DNA of 64,000 bases from Mycobacterium pinniadriaticum (GTDB lineage: Bacteria; Actinomycetota; Actinomycetes; Mycobacteriales; Mycobacteriaceae): NCBI RefSeq assembly GCF_026242045.1, contig NZ_JAPJDO010000001.1, positions 124,001-188,000 of the forward strand, given 5' to 3'. Position numbers and translations under genes: made by a program. Shown in pieces: positions 8,701 to 17,827 of the stretch; position 1 is the stretch's first letter; each line of letters starts with the position of its first letter. Under the pieces are notes generated by a model. It saw only the letters and a program-made list of their open reading frames with translations, did no database searches and was not told the DNA's origin.

Positions 8701-9483
8701 ATGGCCGGTCTGCTCGAGAACAAGGTCGTCGTGATCAGTGGCGTCGGTCCGGCGTTGGGAACCACGCTGGCGCGCCGATGTGCCGAGGAGGGTGCCGACC
8801 TGGTGCTGGCGGCGCGGACGGTCGGGCGTCTGGACGATGTGGCCAAGCAGGTCACCGACCTTGGCCGGCGCGCGCTGGCGGTGGGCACCGACATCACCGA
8901 CGAGGCGCAGGTCGAAAATCTGGTCAAGGAGACATTGGCTGCCTATGGCAAGGTCGACGTTCTGATCAACAACGCGTTCAAGGTGCCGTCGATGAAGCCA
9001 TTCGCCAAGACCAGCTTCGACCACATCCGGGAGACCATCGAGCTCACCGTGCTCGGCGCGTTGCGGTTGATCCAGGGATTCACGCCGGTACTGACAGAGG
9101 CCAAGGGTTCGGTCGTCAATGTCAACTCGATGGTGTTGCGGCATTCCGATCCCAAGCAGGGCGCCTACAAGATGGCCAAGGCGGCGCTGCTGGCCATGTC
9201 GCAGTCGCTGGCAAGTGAGCTCGGAGGGCAAGGAATCCGGGTGAACTCGGTTCTGCCCGGCTATATTTGGGGCGGCACTCTACAGGGCTATTTCGAGCAC
9301 CAGGCCGGCAAGTACGGGACGACGGTCGACGAGATCTACAACGCGGCCGCGGTCAACAGCGATCTGAAGCGGTTGCCCACTGAAGACGAGGTGGCCTCGG
9401 CGATCCTGTTCATGGCCAGCGATCTGTCCAGCGGCATCACCGGCCAGACGCTGGACGTGAACTGCGGGGAGTATCACAACTGA
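8701..9483 (+). CDS. Short-chain dehydrogenase/reductase (Rv3530c-like)
   Basis: A 260-residue classical SDR. The cofactor loop is GVGPALGTTLA, a variant of TGxxxGxG in which the residue before the first Gly is Ser. NNAF replaces NNAG. The catalytic residues fit NVNSMVL (Ser) and Y-KMAK (Tyr/Lys). It is the second gene of the DUF1214 operon, starting 3 bp after the first, and its stop overlaps the sulfotransferase start by one base. A hydroxy-steroid or side-chain hydroxyacyl substrate is likely from context, but not shown by sequence. Confidence 0.88.
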   Translation: MAGLLENKVVVISGVGPALGTTLARRCAEEGADLVLAARTVGRLDDVAKQVTDLGRRALAVGTDITDEAQVENLVKETLAAYGKVDVLINNAFKVPSMKPFAKTSFDHIRETIELTVLGALRLIQGFTPVLTEAKGSVVNVNSMVLRHSDPKQGAYKMAKAALLAMSQSLASELGGQGIRVNSVLPGYIWGGTLQGYFEHQAGKYGTTVDEIYNAAAVNSDLKRLPTEDEVASAILFMASDLSSGITGQTLDVNCGEYHN

Positions 9484-10622
9484 TGAGTTCGGACTTTCTC
9501 AGCGTCGAGAGCCTGCTCGCTTCGGCCGTCAAGGCCACCGGGATGGACGATTTCGGCGTCAACGACGACAACTATCTAGAAGCCCTCGATGTCCTGCTCA
9601 CATCGTTCCGCGAGGACGCCGATCTCACCGAACTCGGCAGCAAGATGCACCGGTTCTTCGTGCGAAATGCGTTGGTGGCCAGGCTTGTTTCGGAGGCTGC
9701 CTTCAAGCAGTACCCCGAACACCTCGACCTGCCGATCGAGCGACCTATCTTCGTTACGGGCCTGCCGCGTACCGGCACCACCGCGATTCACCGACTGCTC
9801 ACCGCCGACCCGTCGCACCAAGGGCTGGAACTGTGGCTGGCCGAATTCCCGCAGCCGCGACCGCCGCGCGAGAGCTGGAAGGACAACCCGGTCTTCCAGC
9901 AGATCGACGCTCAGTTCAGCAAGGCCCACGAGGAGAATCCGGACTACACCGGACTGCACTACATGACCGCCGACGAGGTGGAGGAGTGCTGGCAGCTGCT
10001 GCGGCAGTCGCTGCACTCGGTGTCCTACGAGACGCTCGCGCACGTGCCGACCTACTCGCAGTGGCTTTCTCGGCAAGACTGGACCAAATCCTACCAACGG
10101 CATCGCAAGAACCTGCAGCTGATCGGGCTCAATGACCCCGAAAAGCGTTGGGTGCTCAAGAATCCCAGTCACTTGTTTGCGCTGGACGCGGTTTTCGCCG
10201 TCTACCCCGACGCTCTGATCGTGCAGTGTCACCGGCCAGCCGAAACGATCATGGCATCCATGTGCTCGCTGGCGCAGCACACCACTGCGGGCTGGTCGAA
10301 CACGTTCACCGGAGACGTCATCGGGGCCGATTCGCTGGAGACGTGGTCGCGTGGGCTGGAGCAGTTCAACGCCGTACGCGCCAAGCAGAATCCGGCGCAG
10401 TTCTACGACTTGGACTACTTCGAGCTCATCCGCGAGCCGATCCGCACTGTGGAGAACATCTACTCGCACTTCGGCATTGAGATGACGGATTCGGCGCGAG
10501 CGGCGGTCCGGCGCACCGACGAGGAGAGCAAGCAGGGGCCGCGGGCGCCCAAGCACACCTACTCGCTGGCCGATTATGGTCTGACCGAGGAGCAGGTGAA
10601 GGAGCGCTTCAAAGGGCTGTGA
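9483..10622 (+). CDS. Sulfotransferase-family protein (Rv3529c-like)
   Basis: A 379-residue P-loop sulfotransferase. The 5'-phosphosulfate loop is TGLPRTGTT (residues 92-100) and the 3'-phosphate region is around CHRPAETIMAS. These would bind PAPS and transfer sulfate to a hydroxyl. Third gene of the KstR-controlled operon, overlapping the SDR stop by one base. The acceptor is unknown; a steroid alcohol or lipid is plausible from context. It ends 75 bp before a convergent gene with a hairpin between. Confidence 0.85.
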   Translation: MSSDFLSVESLLASAVKATGMDDFGVNDDNYLEALDVLLTSFREDADLTELGSKMHRFFVRNALVARLVSEAAFKQYPEHLDLPIERPIFVTGLPRTGTTAIHRLLTADPSHQGLELWLAEFPQPRPPRESWKDNPVFQQIDAQFSKAHEENPDYTGLHYMTADEVEECWQLLRQSLHSVSYETLAHVPTYSQWLSRQDWTKSYQRHRKNLQLIGLNDPEKRWVLKNPSHLFALDAVFAVYPDALIVQCHRPAETIMASMCSLAQHTTAGWSNTFTGDVIGADSLETWSRGLEQFNAVRAKQNPAQFYDLDYFELIREPIRTVENIYSHFGIEMTDSARAAVRRTDEESKQGPRAPKHTYSLADYGLTEEQVKERFKGL

Positions 10623-10631
10623 GCCGCGCCG

Positions 10632-10654
10632 AGATCGACGAAATGTCGTGATCT
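10632..10654. terminator. Hairpin between convergent genes
   Basis: AGATC-G-ACGA (10632-10641) pairs with TCGTGATCT (10646-10654) around AATG, with one bulged G. It lies between the sulfotransferase stop and the convergent hypothetical gene and could terminate either transcript. Moderate strength, no T tract. Confidence 0.4.
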
Positions 10655-10697
10655 ACTCGCACTTTCGCAGCCTAACGTCGGTTTGGGCGGAGAGACT

Positions 10698-11159
10698 CTA
10701 GCCGTCGCCGGGGGCGGGGGCGCTGGAGTACTCCTCCAGACACCCTTCTGCCACCGCGTGCCTGATGCTGTCCGACAGCCTCGGGCAGGACCGGGTGCGG
10801 GCACTGGAGCCGCCCGACTCGCGGATCTCGGCGAAGTAGGCGCAGCGCTGCTGGGCTTCGCTGCTCCACTGCACCGCGGTGTGCGCGGCGCCGAGCTTCT
10901 TGACCTTCACCGAGACGTGGCAGTACCTGCAGTCGACGTCGGCGAGACCGGCAGACAGGTAGCGCTCGCGATCCTGCCGGGTGGCCTCGTGCATCGCGGC
11001 TGCGCGCTGCGGGTCAGAGGCGAAATCAGGTGCCTTGGACCATGATCCGGGCGCGCCGTCGTCGTCGTGATCGTGCGATTCGGCGTGCTCGTGCACGCCG
11101 AGCAGCTGGAGCATGGACCGCGCCAGATCATCGACGTCGGGGAGTTCCTCGGGGCTCAT
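10698..11159 (-). CDS. Conserved hypothetical protein downstream of kshA (Rv3527-like)
   Basis: A protein of about 153 residues with an acidic/His-rich stretch (HEHAESHDHDDDG), a CRYCHVSVKVK motif and further cysteines (QRCAYF, RSCPRL, EGCLEEY). These could bind metal, but I know of no assigned function. It follows kshA on the same strand: ATG 11159 lies 2 bp after the kshA stop, or GTG 11165 gives a GTGA overlap. M. tuberculosis has a like-placed gene (Rv3527) next to kshA. The pairing suggests co-expression with the KshA oxygenase under the KstR box ahead of kshA. Confidence 0.7.
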   Translation of the reverse strand: MSPEELPDVDDLARSMLQLLGVHEHAESHDHDDDGAPGSWSKAPDFASDPQRAAAMHEATRQDRERYLSAGLADVDCRYCHVSVKVKKLGAAHTAVQWSSEAQQRCAYFAEIRESGGSSARTRSCPRLSDSIRHAVAEGCLEEYSSAPAPGDG

Positions 11160-11161
11160 GT

Positions 11162-12319
11162 TCACACCTGGGTCGGCTGTCCTTCAGAATCAGCCTGCTT
11201 CTTGAGGTTCTCCTGAACCTCCACCTGCCACTTCTCGTTGGCCGGTGCGGTGTCGACCTCGAGCTCGAAGCGGTCGGTCATGTCGGCGGTCACATCGGCC
11301 ACGTCGACGTAGAACTGCTGATACCACCGACGCATCTGGTACACCGCCCCGTCTTCCTCGACGAGCAGCGGGTTGTCGATGCGGGTCTTGTGCTTCCAGA
11401 TCTCGACGTCTTGGAGGAAGCCCTTGCTGACGCCGGCGACCATCGCGTCCGAGAGCTTCTCGCTCATCGACTCGTCCATGCCCTTGGGCTTCTCGACGAT
11501 CACGCCCCACTGCAGCATGAACGAGTCCTGAGTCACCGGGTAATGGCAGTTGATCAGGATCGACTCGGCCTTGTAGCCGCCATAGTTGTTGTGCAGCCAG
11601 TTGATCATGAACGACGGCCCGAAGTACGACGCCTCCGAATCCAGATGAGACTCGGTGTAGGCCGAACCGCCCAGCACCACATCGGGGCGGCCGACGTTGT
11701 GCAGGTACTGGGAGGCGATATGGCCCTCGAAGACGTTCTTGAAGTACGTCGGCAGGCCGAAGTGGATGTAGAAGAAGTGCGCCATGTCGGTCACGTTGTC
11801 GACGATTTCGCGGCAGTTGGAGCCCTCGATCAGCATCGAGTTCCACTTCCACTCGGTCCACTCACCGCCGGCGTACTCCGGGATCTCCGGAATGCGCACC
11901 TCGGGCTGCGGGGGATTGCCCTCGTGGTCGTGCCAGACGAACAGGAGTCCGCTTCGCACGTCGGTCTCCCAGGAGCGGGTGCGGGCCAGCCGCGGGGTGC
12001 GCTTGGCGTAGGGCACCAAGCGGCAGCGGCCGTCGCCGCCCCAGCGCCAATCATGGAACGGGCAGGCCAGCGCGTCATCCTTGACGGTGCCCTGGGACAG
12101 GTCCCCGCCCAGGTGGCGGCAGTAGGCGTCCAGGACGTGCACGTCACCGTGGGAATCGGCGAAAGCCACCAGTTTCGTCCCGAACGCGTTGATCGGGTGC
12201 GGCTTGCCGTTCAGATAGTCGTTGACCGGTCCCAGGCAGTGCCAGCCCCTGGCATACCGGTCCGGCAGGGTTCCGGTGTCGATCTCGCGAATACCGCTAG
12301 TCACCTCGCGCCCTTCCAT
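11162..12319 (-). CDS. kshA: 3-ketosteroid 9-alpha-monooxygenase, oxygenase component (KshA)
   Basis: A 385-residue Rieske oxygenase. The [2Fe-2S] ligands are C67-R-H69 and C86-PF-H89; the mononuclear iron site is D178/H181/H186 in DNVTDMAHFFYIHFGLP, with a later Asp expected. Sequence closely matches remembered M. tuberculosis Rv3526. With reductase KshB it hydroxylates C9 of 3-ketosteroids (preferably CoA thioesters in M. tuberculosis), and with KstD this breaks ring B. KshB is not in the window. The start lies 15 bp from a KstR box shared with the divergent carbonic anhydrase gene. Confidence 0.96.
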   Translation of the reverse strand: MEGREVTSGIREIDTGTLPDRYARGWHCLGPVNDYLNGKPHPINAFGTKLVAFADSHGDVHVLDAYCRHLGGDLSQGTVKDDALACPFHDWRWGGDGRCRLVPYAKRTPRLARTRSWETDVRSGLLFVWHDHEGNPPQPEVRIPEIPEYAGGEWTEWKWNSMLIEGSNCREIVDNVTDMAHFFYIHFGLPTYFKNVFEGHIASQYLHNVGRPDVVLGGSAYTESHLDSEASYFGPSFMINWLHNNYGGYKAESILINCHYPVTQDSFMLQWGVIVEKPKGMDESMSEKLSDAMVAGVSKGFLQDVEIWKHKTRIDNPLLVEEDGAVYQMRRWYQQFYVDVADVTADMTDRFELEVDTAPANEKWQVEVQENLKKQADSEGQPTQV

Positions 12320-12333
12320 TTGTGGCCTCTAAC

Positions 12334-12347
12334 TAGAACACGTTACA
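12334..12347. promoter_or_regulatory. KstR operator between kshA and gamma-carbonic anhydrase
   Basis: TAGAACACGTTACA fits TnnAACnnGTTnnA. It lies 14 bp upstream of the kshA start and 76 bp upstream of the divergent gamma-carbonic anhydrase gene. Confidence 0.8.
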
Positions 12348-12423
12348 GTTTTGACGTCGGATCGCGCAATCTTCAGCAGCACTACCTGCGGATTACCCAC
12401 CTGACGTGCGGTATATGTGAACG

Positions 12424-12948
12424 ATGCCGATGTATTCGTTCGAGGGTCGTTCGCCCCGGGTGGATCCCACCGCGTTCGTGGCACCGACTGCCGTGCTCAT
12501 CGGGGACGTCACCGTCCAGGCCGGCGCATCGGTGTGGTTCAACGCGGTACTGCGGGGGGACTATGCGCCGATCGTGATCCGAGAGGGCGCCAACGTGCAG
12601 GACGGGTCGGTGCTGCACGCCCCGCCGGGCATCCCGGTCGACGTCGGGCCCGGGGCCACCATCGCGCATATGTGCACCATTCACGGCGTTCACGTCGGTG
12701 CGGAGGCGCTGATCGCCAACCATTGCACGGTGCTCGACGGCGCGGTGATCGGCGCCCGCAGCATGATCGCCGCGCACTCGCTGGTCGTCGGTGGCACCCA
12801 TATCCCGGCCGAGGTGCTGGTCACCGGATCGCCCGCCAAGGTCAGGGGTCCGATCGCCGGAACTGGTGCCCAGGTGTGGGTGAACCTCAATCCCAAGGCG
12901 TACCAGGATCTCGCCCAGCGTTACCTGGCGGGGTTCGAGGAGATCTAG
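12424..12948 (+). CDS. Gamma-class carbonic anhydrase-family protein (Rv3525c-like)
   Basis: A 174-residue left-handed beta-helix protein built of hexapeptide repeats, for example VLIGDV, ASVWFN and VIGARS. The three metal-ligand histidines of the gamma class are in place: H65 (LHAPPG), H82 (AHMCTIHG) and H87. Such proteins may be true carbonic anhydrases or CaiE/PaaY-type thioesterases; PaaY-like members hydrolyse CoA thioesters, which would suit a CoA-based steroid pathway. It is divergent from kshA over a KstR site, the arrangement found in M. tuberculosis. Confidence 0.85.
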   Translation: MPMYSFEGRSPRVDPTAFVAPTAVLIGDVTVQAGASVWFNAVLRGDYAPIVIREGANVQDGSVLHAPPGIPVDVGPGATIAHMCTIHGVHVGAEALIANHCTVLDGAVIGARSMIAAHSLVVGGTHIPAEVLVTGSPAKVRGPIAGTGAQVWVNLNPKAYQDLAQRYLAGFEEI

Positions 12949-13120
12949 GGCGTCGAGTCGACGATGCCGCCGAGGGACGAGGCGGAGGAGGAGCAAGACA
13001 GCTCTACTGGGGGCGTGCGCTCACCGCAGTGCACACCGTATTCGCATCGAGATCGACGCCGGCGCGGGAAAGTGCAAGGAGCGCACACGCTAACGCCGAT
13101 CTCGGCGCGAGATCTTGGTT

Positions 13121-13522
13121 TCAGATCTTCTCTGCGCTGGCGGCGGCCTTGTCGAGTTCCCAGTACGCGCGCAGCGCCACGATCTTGCCCTCGGCGTTGA
13201 CCCGGTAGGTGAACACGCCCTCGGCCACCACCCGGTAGCCGCTGGACTCGATCACGATGTGGCCGACGTTGGCTTCCTCGTCGCCGCACTGGTAGGTCTT
13301 CTCGAAGTGGAAGGTGAGCTTGCTCGGCGCGATCGCCATGTCGTAGAACTTCGCGATCGCGTCCTTCCCACGGTGGCCCTTGCCGTCGGGGTCGAAATGC
13401 GATGGGCCGATGGGGTCCTCCACGATCGCATCGTCGGCGAACACCGCCAGCCAGGCCTCTTTGTCGCGAGCCATCGCCGCTTCGCGAGAGCGCCGTCCCG
13501 CCTCGTGCGCCGCGGTGCTCAT
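13121..13522 (-). CDS. SnoaL/NTF2-like protein (ketosteroid-isomerase fold)
   Basis: A 133-residue single-domain protein with the NTF2/SnoaL pattern: FADDAIVEDPIGPSHFDPDG, KGHRGKDAIAKFYD, then beta strands ending in LRAYWELDKA. The fold includes ketosteroid isomerases and epoxide hydrolases, and several members occur in sterol clusters. The substrate is not evident. I choose ATG 13522 because the upstream frame is Arg-rich and unlike the family. It is downstream of the LLM oxidoreductase on the same strand with a 67-bp gap. Confidence 0.82.
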   Translation of the reverse strand: MSTAAHEAGRRSREAAMARDKEAWLAVFADDAIVEDPIGPSHFDPDGKGHRGKDAIAKFYDMAIAPSKLTFHFEKTYQCGDEEANVGHIVIESSGYRVVAEGVFTYRVNAEGKIVALRAYWELDKAAASAEKI

Positions 13523-13589
13523 CAGTCCTCTACCTCGCTCGCTCCGGTCCTCGCGCGTTCCTCGCTGCAATCCTCACTCACTCCCACCA

Positions 13590-14471
13590 TCAGTCCTGCC
13601 AGCCCGAATGGATATAGGTGTCGGCGAACCGCTTCATCGAGTCGAGTTTCTTGTCCAGCGGTGCATCGAAGCCGAGCCCCTCGAACACCCACGGGATGCC
13701 GATGTAGTCGGTGACTCCCGCCTCGACCAGGTCGCGATGGCCGTCGACGCCGAACTTGTCGATGCAGACGGCCTGGTACTCGAAGGGGTCGTCCGCGCGG
13801 CCGTTTTCGGCGAGGAGTTTCTTGAGTTCGCCGATGGTCTCGGCCAGCTGGTGGCAGGTCATCATCGCGCTGGTCCAACCGTCGCCGACGCGCGCCGCAC
13901 GCTTGAGCGCTACGTTGGTGTGCCCACCGACGTAGAACGGCACCGGCTTCGACGGTGCGGGACTCATCTGCAGCCGGTCGAAATCGTAGAACTCGCCGTG
14001 GAACTCGACCATTCCGCCGGCCAGCACCAGCTTGATGACGTCGATCATCTCGTCGACGCGTTTGCCCCGCTTCGCGTAGGGCACCCCACACCACTCGAAT
14101 TCCTCAGGAGCCCAGCCGATCCCGACACCGAAGCCGAACCGGTTATTGGTCAGGTTGGCCACCGACCCGACCTGACGGGCCAGCAGCAGCGGATTGCGCG
14201 AACCGAGCTTCATCACGTTGGTGTAGAAGCGCACCTTCGACGTCACCGCACCCAGTGCACCCGCGAGGATCAGCGGATCGACCCAGGGCGAGTTCTCGTC
14301 GAACATCCGCTTGCCGTCGGCGGTGTAGGGATAGTCGACGGACTGTTCCTCGAAATAGAAGATCGAGTCCGGCAGCGCGATGTTGTCGAAGCCCAGTTCC
14401 TCTGCCGTCTTGGCAATTTCGGTGAGCTGGTCAAGTGGGCTGAATGCGATGCTGACCGTGTACTGCATCAT
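13590..14471 (-). CDS. LLM-class flavin/F420-dependent oxidoreductase
   Basis: A 293-residue TIM-barrel protein of the luciferase-like monooxygenase superfamily: LPDSIFYFE, VRFYTNVMKLGSRNPLLLARQVGSV, RFGFGVGIGWAPEEFEW, PFYVGGHTNVALKRAARVGDGW. In mycobacteria most members use F420 rather than FMN; the sequence alone does not decide. It lies 34 bp after ltp3 in the leftward DUF35-ltp4-ltp3 operon, so it probably acts on a sterol side-chain or ring intermediate. A second LLM protein lies at 17828. Start could be either of two adjacent ATGs. Confidence 0.85.
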   Translation of the reverse strand: MMQYTVSIAFSPLDQLTEIAKTAEELGFDNIALPDSIFYFEEQSVDYPYTADGKRMFDENSPWVDPLILAGALGAVTSKVRFYTNVMKLGSRNPLLLARQVGSVANLTNNRFGFGVGIGWAPEEFEWCGVPYAKRGKRVDEMIDVIKLVLAGGMVEFHGEFYDFDRLQMSPAPSKPVPFYVGGHTNVALKRAARVGDGWTSAMMTCHQLAETIGELKKLLAENGRADDPFEYQAVCIDKFGVDGHRDLVEAGVTDYIGIPWVFEGLGFDAPLDKKLDSMKRFADTYIHSGWQD

Positions 14472-14505
14472 CGTCGGCTCCTCGCGCGAGCGCTCGTCGG
14501 GCGCA

Positions 14506-15684
14506 TCACTTCGCGGCTGGCTTGTCCGAGCTGACCACCCACATCGAGAAGTACTGGGCGCCGCCGCCGTAGGCGTGGCCCAGCGCCTTGCGCGCGCCTT
14601 CGACCTGGTGGCCGCCGGCCTTGCCCATGACCTGAATCGCCGATTCGGCGAACCGGATCATGCCGGATGCTCCAATCGGATTCGAGCTGAGTACGCCGCC
14701 GGAGGGGTTGAACGGGATCCGTCCGCCGATCGCCGTCTCGCCGGCCTCGGTGAGCTTCCACCCCTCACCCTCGGGTGCGAAGCCGAGGCTTTCCAGCCAC
14801 ATCGGCTCGTACCAGGAGAACGGCACGTACACCTCGGCCACGTCGATCTCGTCGATCGGGCTCGTGATGCCGGCGGCCTTCCACAATGCGGCGGCCGCAT
14901 CCCGGCTGGCTTGCGGATTGACCTGGTCGCGTCCGGCGTACGCCAGCGGCTCGGTGCGCAGCGCGGTCGCGTGGATCCAGGCGACGGGATGTCCTTCGGC
15001 CACGCGCGCGTCGGCGGCTTCCTCGTCGCCGATCACCATGGCTGCCGCGCCATCCGAGGACGGGCACGTCTCGTCGTAGCGGATGGGGTCCCACAGCATC
15101 GGTGACTGCATCACCTTCTCCACGGTGATGTCGGGCTGGTGCAGGTGCGCCAGGGGGTTCTTGGCGCCGTTGTGCCGGTCCTTGACGGCCACGATCGCGC
15201 CGATGTTGAGGGGTGCGCCGGAGCGGCGGATGTAGGCACGCACGTGTGGGGCGAAGTATCCGCCCGCACCCGCACCCACCGGCTTGGTGAAGGGCACCGG
15301 AATGCTCAACGCCCACATGGCGTTCGACTCGGACTGCTTCTCCCACGCCATGGTCAGGACGCGCTTGTACTTGCCGGACTGCACCATGCTCGCGGCGACG
15401 ATCGCGGTTGACCCACCGACCGAGCCCGCGGTGTGCACGCGGATCAACGGCTTGCCGGTCGCGCCGACAGCGTCGGCCATGAACAGCTCGGGCATCATCA
15501 CGCCCTCGAAGAAGTCGGGTGCCTTGCCGACGACGACGGCGTCGATGTCGTCGAAGGTCGACCCCGAGTCCGCCAGCGCGCGGTCGATCGCCTCGCGCAC
15601 CAGGCCGTTCATCGAGACGTCCTTGCGTTTGGCGACGTATTTCGTCTGCCCCGTGCCGAGGACTGCGGCCAGTCTCTTAGCCAT
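14506..15684 (-). CDS. ltp3: Thiolase-fold sterol aldolase/lipid-transfer protein (Ltp3)
   Basis: A 392-residue SCP-x/thiolase-fold protein equivalent by place and sequence type to Rv3523. Visible signatures are HTAGSVGGSTAIVAASM, CPSSDGAAAMVIGDEE and the C-terminal GGVLSSNPIGASGMIRF and HAYGGGAQYFSM. Members of this group work as steroid side-chain aldol-lyases rather than thiolases. Published Rhodococcus work links Ltp3 and Ltp4 to C24-branched (plant) sterol side-chain removal. It sits 2 bp after ltp4 in a KstR-headed operon with a DUF35 partner. Confidence 0.88.
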   Translation of the reverse strand: MAKRLAAVLGTGQTKYVAKRKDVSMNGLVREAIDRALADSGSTFDDIDAVVVGKAPDFFEGVMMPELFMADAVGATGKPLIRVHTAGSVGGSTAIVAASMVQSGKYKRVLTMAWEKQSESNAMWALSIPVPFTKPVGAGAGGYFAPHVRAYIRRSGAPLNIGAIVAVKDRHNGAKNPLAHLHQPDITVEKVMQSPMLWDPIRYDETCPSSDGAAAMVIGDEEAADARVAEGHPVAWIHATALRTEPLAYAGRDQVNPQASRDAAAALWKAAGITSPIDEIDVAEVYVPFSWYEPMWLESLGFAPEGEGWKLTEAGETAIGGRIPFNPSGGVLSSNPIGASGMIRFAESAIQVMGKAGGHQVEGARKALGHAYGGGAQYFSMWVVSSDKPAAK

Positions 15685-15686
15685 GA

Positions 15687-16748
15687 CTACTTCCCCTCCA
15701 GGACCGCGACGATATTCTGTTGCAGCGCAGGGCCGCTGGTCGCGTGCGCCAGCACACGCCCGGCCGAGCCGTTGAAAATGTGCTGGGCGGCGAAGCCGAT
15801 CCGCTCCAGGCCGGCGGAGAACATCGGGTTGGCCGCCAGCGCGCCGCCCGACGGGTTGATCTTGGTAGATGCCGGCAGGCCGATCGCTTCGGCCAGGATC
15901 AGCTGCTGGTGGCTGAATGGGGCATAGATTTCGGCGACCTCGATCGAGCCGGCGTCCCCGCCGGTGGCAGCCCTGGCCGAAGTCTCCGTCGAGGGCGACG
16001 TGGTCAGATCACGCGCGCCGAGCACCGGAGTCTCGATGCGGTGCTCGAAACCGGTGATCCACGCCGGATTCTCACGCAGCTCGCGGGCTTTGTCGCCGGC
16101 CGCAAGGACGATCGCCGACGCGCCGTCGGTGATCGGCGCAATATCGTGGCGCCGTAACGGATCCGCGAAGTAGGGGCGCGATAGCAGTTCATCGATGCTC
16201 TTGGCGGGTTTCTCGGAGTCGACGCGCTGGGCGGCCGCGAAGGAGTCCAGCGCGACCTGGGCCATCTGCTCCTCGGTCCATTTGCCCGAGTCCAGGCCGA
16301 ACCGCGCTTGCAGGCCGGCGATCGACACCGAGTCGGGCCACAGCGGCGCGACCGTGTACGGATCGGTCTGCAACGCGAGAACCCGACGTAGGTTGCCCGC
16401 CGAGGGCTTGCCGAAGCCGTACACCAGGGCGGTGTCGACCTCCCCGGTGAGGATCTTGATGTAGGCCTCGTAGAGGGCCCACGCCCCGTCCATCTCGACG
16501 TGCGACTCGTTGATCGGTGGTACCGCCCCGATTGAGTCGATTGCCGAGATGAACGAAAAGGCGCGCCCGGCAAGGTAGTCCGACGATCCGGAGCACCAGA
16601 AGCCGATGTCGGTCTGCTTCAGACCGAGTTCGTCGTAGAGCCGATGGAAGCACGGCATCAGCATTTCGACGCCGTTGGTGGTGCCGTCGGTGCGTCGGAC
16701 ATGCGGGGCATGGGCGAAGCCGACGACCGCTACATCGCGAAATGTCAT
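15687..16748 (-). CDS. ltp4: Thiolase-fold sterol aldolase/lipid-transfer protein (Ltp4)
   Basis: A 353-residue paralogue of Ltp3 of the same SCP-x/thiolase-like family (WCSGSSDYLAG, VYGFGKPSAGN, ITDGASAIVLAAGD, NPSGGALAANPMFSAGLERI). It is likely the second aldolase for branched sterol side chains. Start ATG 16748 follows AAAGGGACT at good distance; the Thr/Ser-rich upstream frame is not family-like. A 13-bp gap separates it from the DUF35 gene. Ltp proteins of this type normally bind a DUF35 (OB-fold) partner, here the preceding gene. Confidence 0.87.
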   Translation of the reverse strand: MTFRDVAVVGFAHAPHVRRTDGTTNGVEMLMPCFHRLYDELGLKQTDIGFWCSGSSDYLAGRAFSFISAIDSIGAVPPINESHVEMDGAWALYEAYIKILTGEVDTALVYGFGKPSAGNLRRVLALQTDPYTVAPLWPDSVSIAGLQARFGLDSGKWTEEQMAQVALDSFAAAQRVDSEKPAKSIDELLSRPYFADPLRRHDIAPITDGASAIVLAAGDKARELRENPAWITGFEHRIETPVLGARDLTTSPSTETSARAATGGDAGSIEVAEIYAPFSHQQLILAEAIGLPASTKINPSGGALAANPMFSAGLERIGFAAQHIFNGSAGRVLAHATSGPALQQNIVAVLEGK

Positions 16749-16761
16749 GTGGCGAGTCCCT

Positions 16762-17760
16762 TTAGAGGTGGTGCTTGTAGGTGTCGTAATCGGCGTCGGG
16801 TTCGCCGGTCGGTTTGAAGTACTCGATGTTGTCGATGCCGAGACCCCATTCATCGCGGGGCTTCCACACCGCCTGCACCCGCATGCCCATCCGCACGTCG
16901 GCGATGTCGATCTCCTGGATCAGATGCAGGAACGGGATGTCGGCGCCGTCGAGCAACACGTAGGCCGCGACGTACGGCGGCTTGATGCGCTGCCCCGCGA
17001 AGGGGATGTTGATGATGGCGAACGTCGTCACGGTGCCCTTGTCGGGCAACTCGACGAAGTTGTCCAGCTCGAGGCCAGTGGCCGGATCGGCTTCCTTGGG
17101 CGGGAAATACACCTTGCCGTCGGCCCCGGTACGGGCGCCGAGCAGCTTGCCGTCTTCCAGCCCGCGCAGGAAGGCGCTCTCCGGAAGCGATGCGGTGTGC
17201 TGGATCTCGATGCTGCTCGGCGACACCTGAATGGTCACCGGTTCGCGGCCGTCGGGTGCAGAGGACGGTTCTACCGATTCCTCAGTGTCACCGAGCACGA
17301 AATAGGCGATATCGGTGATGGCGCCCACCGGTTCGTCGACCCAGTGCGCATGAACGCGCGCGCCGGTGCCGATCGCGTCGGAGGAGTCCGCGGCGACTGC
17401 GTGCAGCAGACCCGTGTCCGCGCCGTCGAGTTTGATCAGCGCCCACGCGAACGGTTTGTCGAGCGGCTGTCCTTCGAGCGGCTCGGACTGCCACGTCCAC
17501 GACAGCACTGTGCCGACGCTGGCGACCGGGACCACCTCTGTGAGCGGTGCGTAGGTCACCGGGTCATACTCAGCGGGCGGCACGAGCACTCGACCGTCCG
17601 AGCCGCGGACGCCGAGGATGCGTCGCCCGCGCAGGGCGGTGAAGAACTGGCCGAGGAGTGGTCCGACTGAACGGGTGTAGTCGAATGACAGGTTCAGCGG
17701 TGCCGAAAGGGGCTTCTGATGCGTGTCGATCTGCACCGGGCTGCTTTGGCTGGTGGTCAC
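16762..17760 (-). CDS. DUF35/OB-fold acyl-CoA-binding partner of Ltp3/Ltp4 (Rv3521-like)
   Basis: A 332-residue protein with two tandem DUF35-like OB folds: one with VRGSDGRVLVPPAEYDP and VPVASVGTVLSWTW, another with ADGKVYFPPKEADP and ELPDKGTVTTFAI. The usual Zn-ribbon cysteines are missing in both halves. In the Ltp2-ChsH2 aldolase the DUF35 part binds the steroid-CoA and is needed for activity; by analogy this protein should serve Ltp3/Ltp4. Start GTG 17760 is chosen because it lies next to the KstR site with no ribosome-binding site, suggesting a leaderless message; residues upstream do not look coding. Confidence 0.85.
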   Translation of the reverse strand: MTTSQSSPVQIDTHQKPLSAPLNLSFDYTRSVGPLLGQFFTALRGRRILGVRGSDGRVLVPPAEYDPVTYAPLTEVVPVASVGTVLSWTWQSEPLEGQPLDKPFAWALIKLDGADTGLLHAVAADSSDAIGTGARVHAHWVDEPVGAITDIAYFVLGDTEESVEPSSAPDGREPVTIQVSPSSIEIQHTASLPESAFLRGLEDGKLLGARTGADGKVYFPPKEADPATGLELDNFVELPDKGTVTTFAIINIPFAGQRIKPPYVAAYVLLDGADIPFLHLIQEIDIADVRMGMRVQAVWKPRDEWGLGIDNIEYFKPTGEPDADYDTYKHHL

Positions 17761-17769
17761 AGCATCGAG

Positions 17770-17783
17770 TAGAACAGGTTCTA
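17770..17783. promoter_or_regulatory. KstR operator between DUF35-ltp4-ltp3 operon and LLM gene
   Basis: TAGAACAGGTTCTA fits TnnAACnnGTTnnA with perfect outer arms. It is 9 bp upstream of the leftward DUF35 gene and 44 bp upstream of the rightward LLM gene. Confidence 0.85.
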
Positions 17784-17827
17784 AGAATCGTGGCAAGGAT
17801 CGTGTCCCGGACAGAAAGGCGGCACCG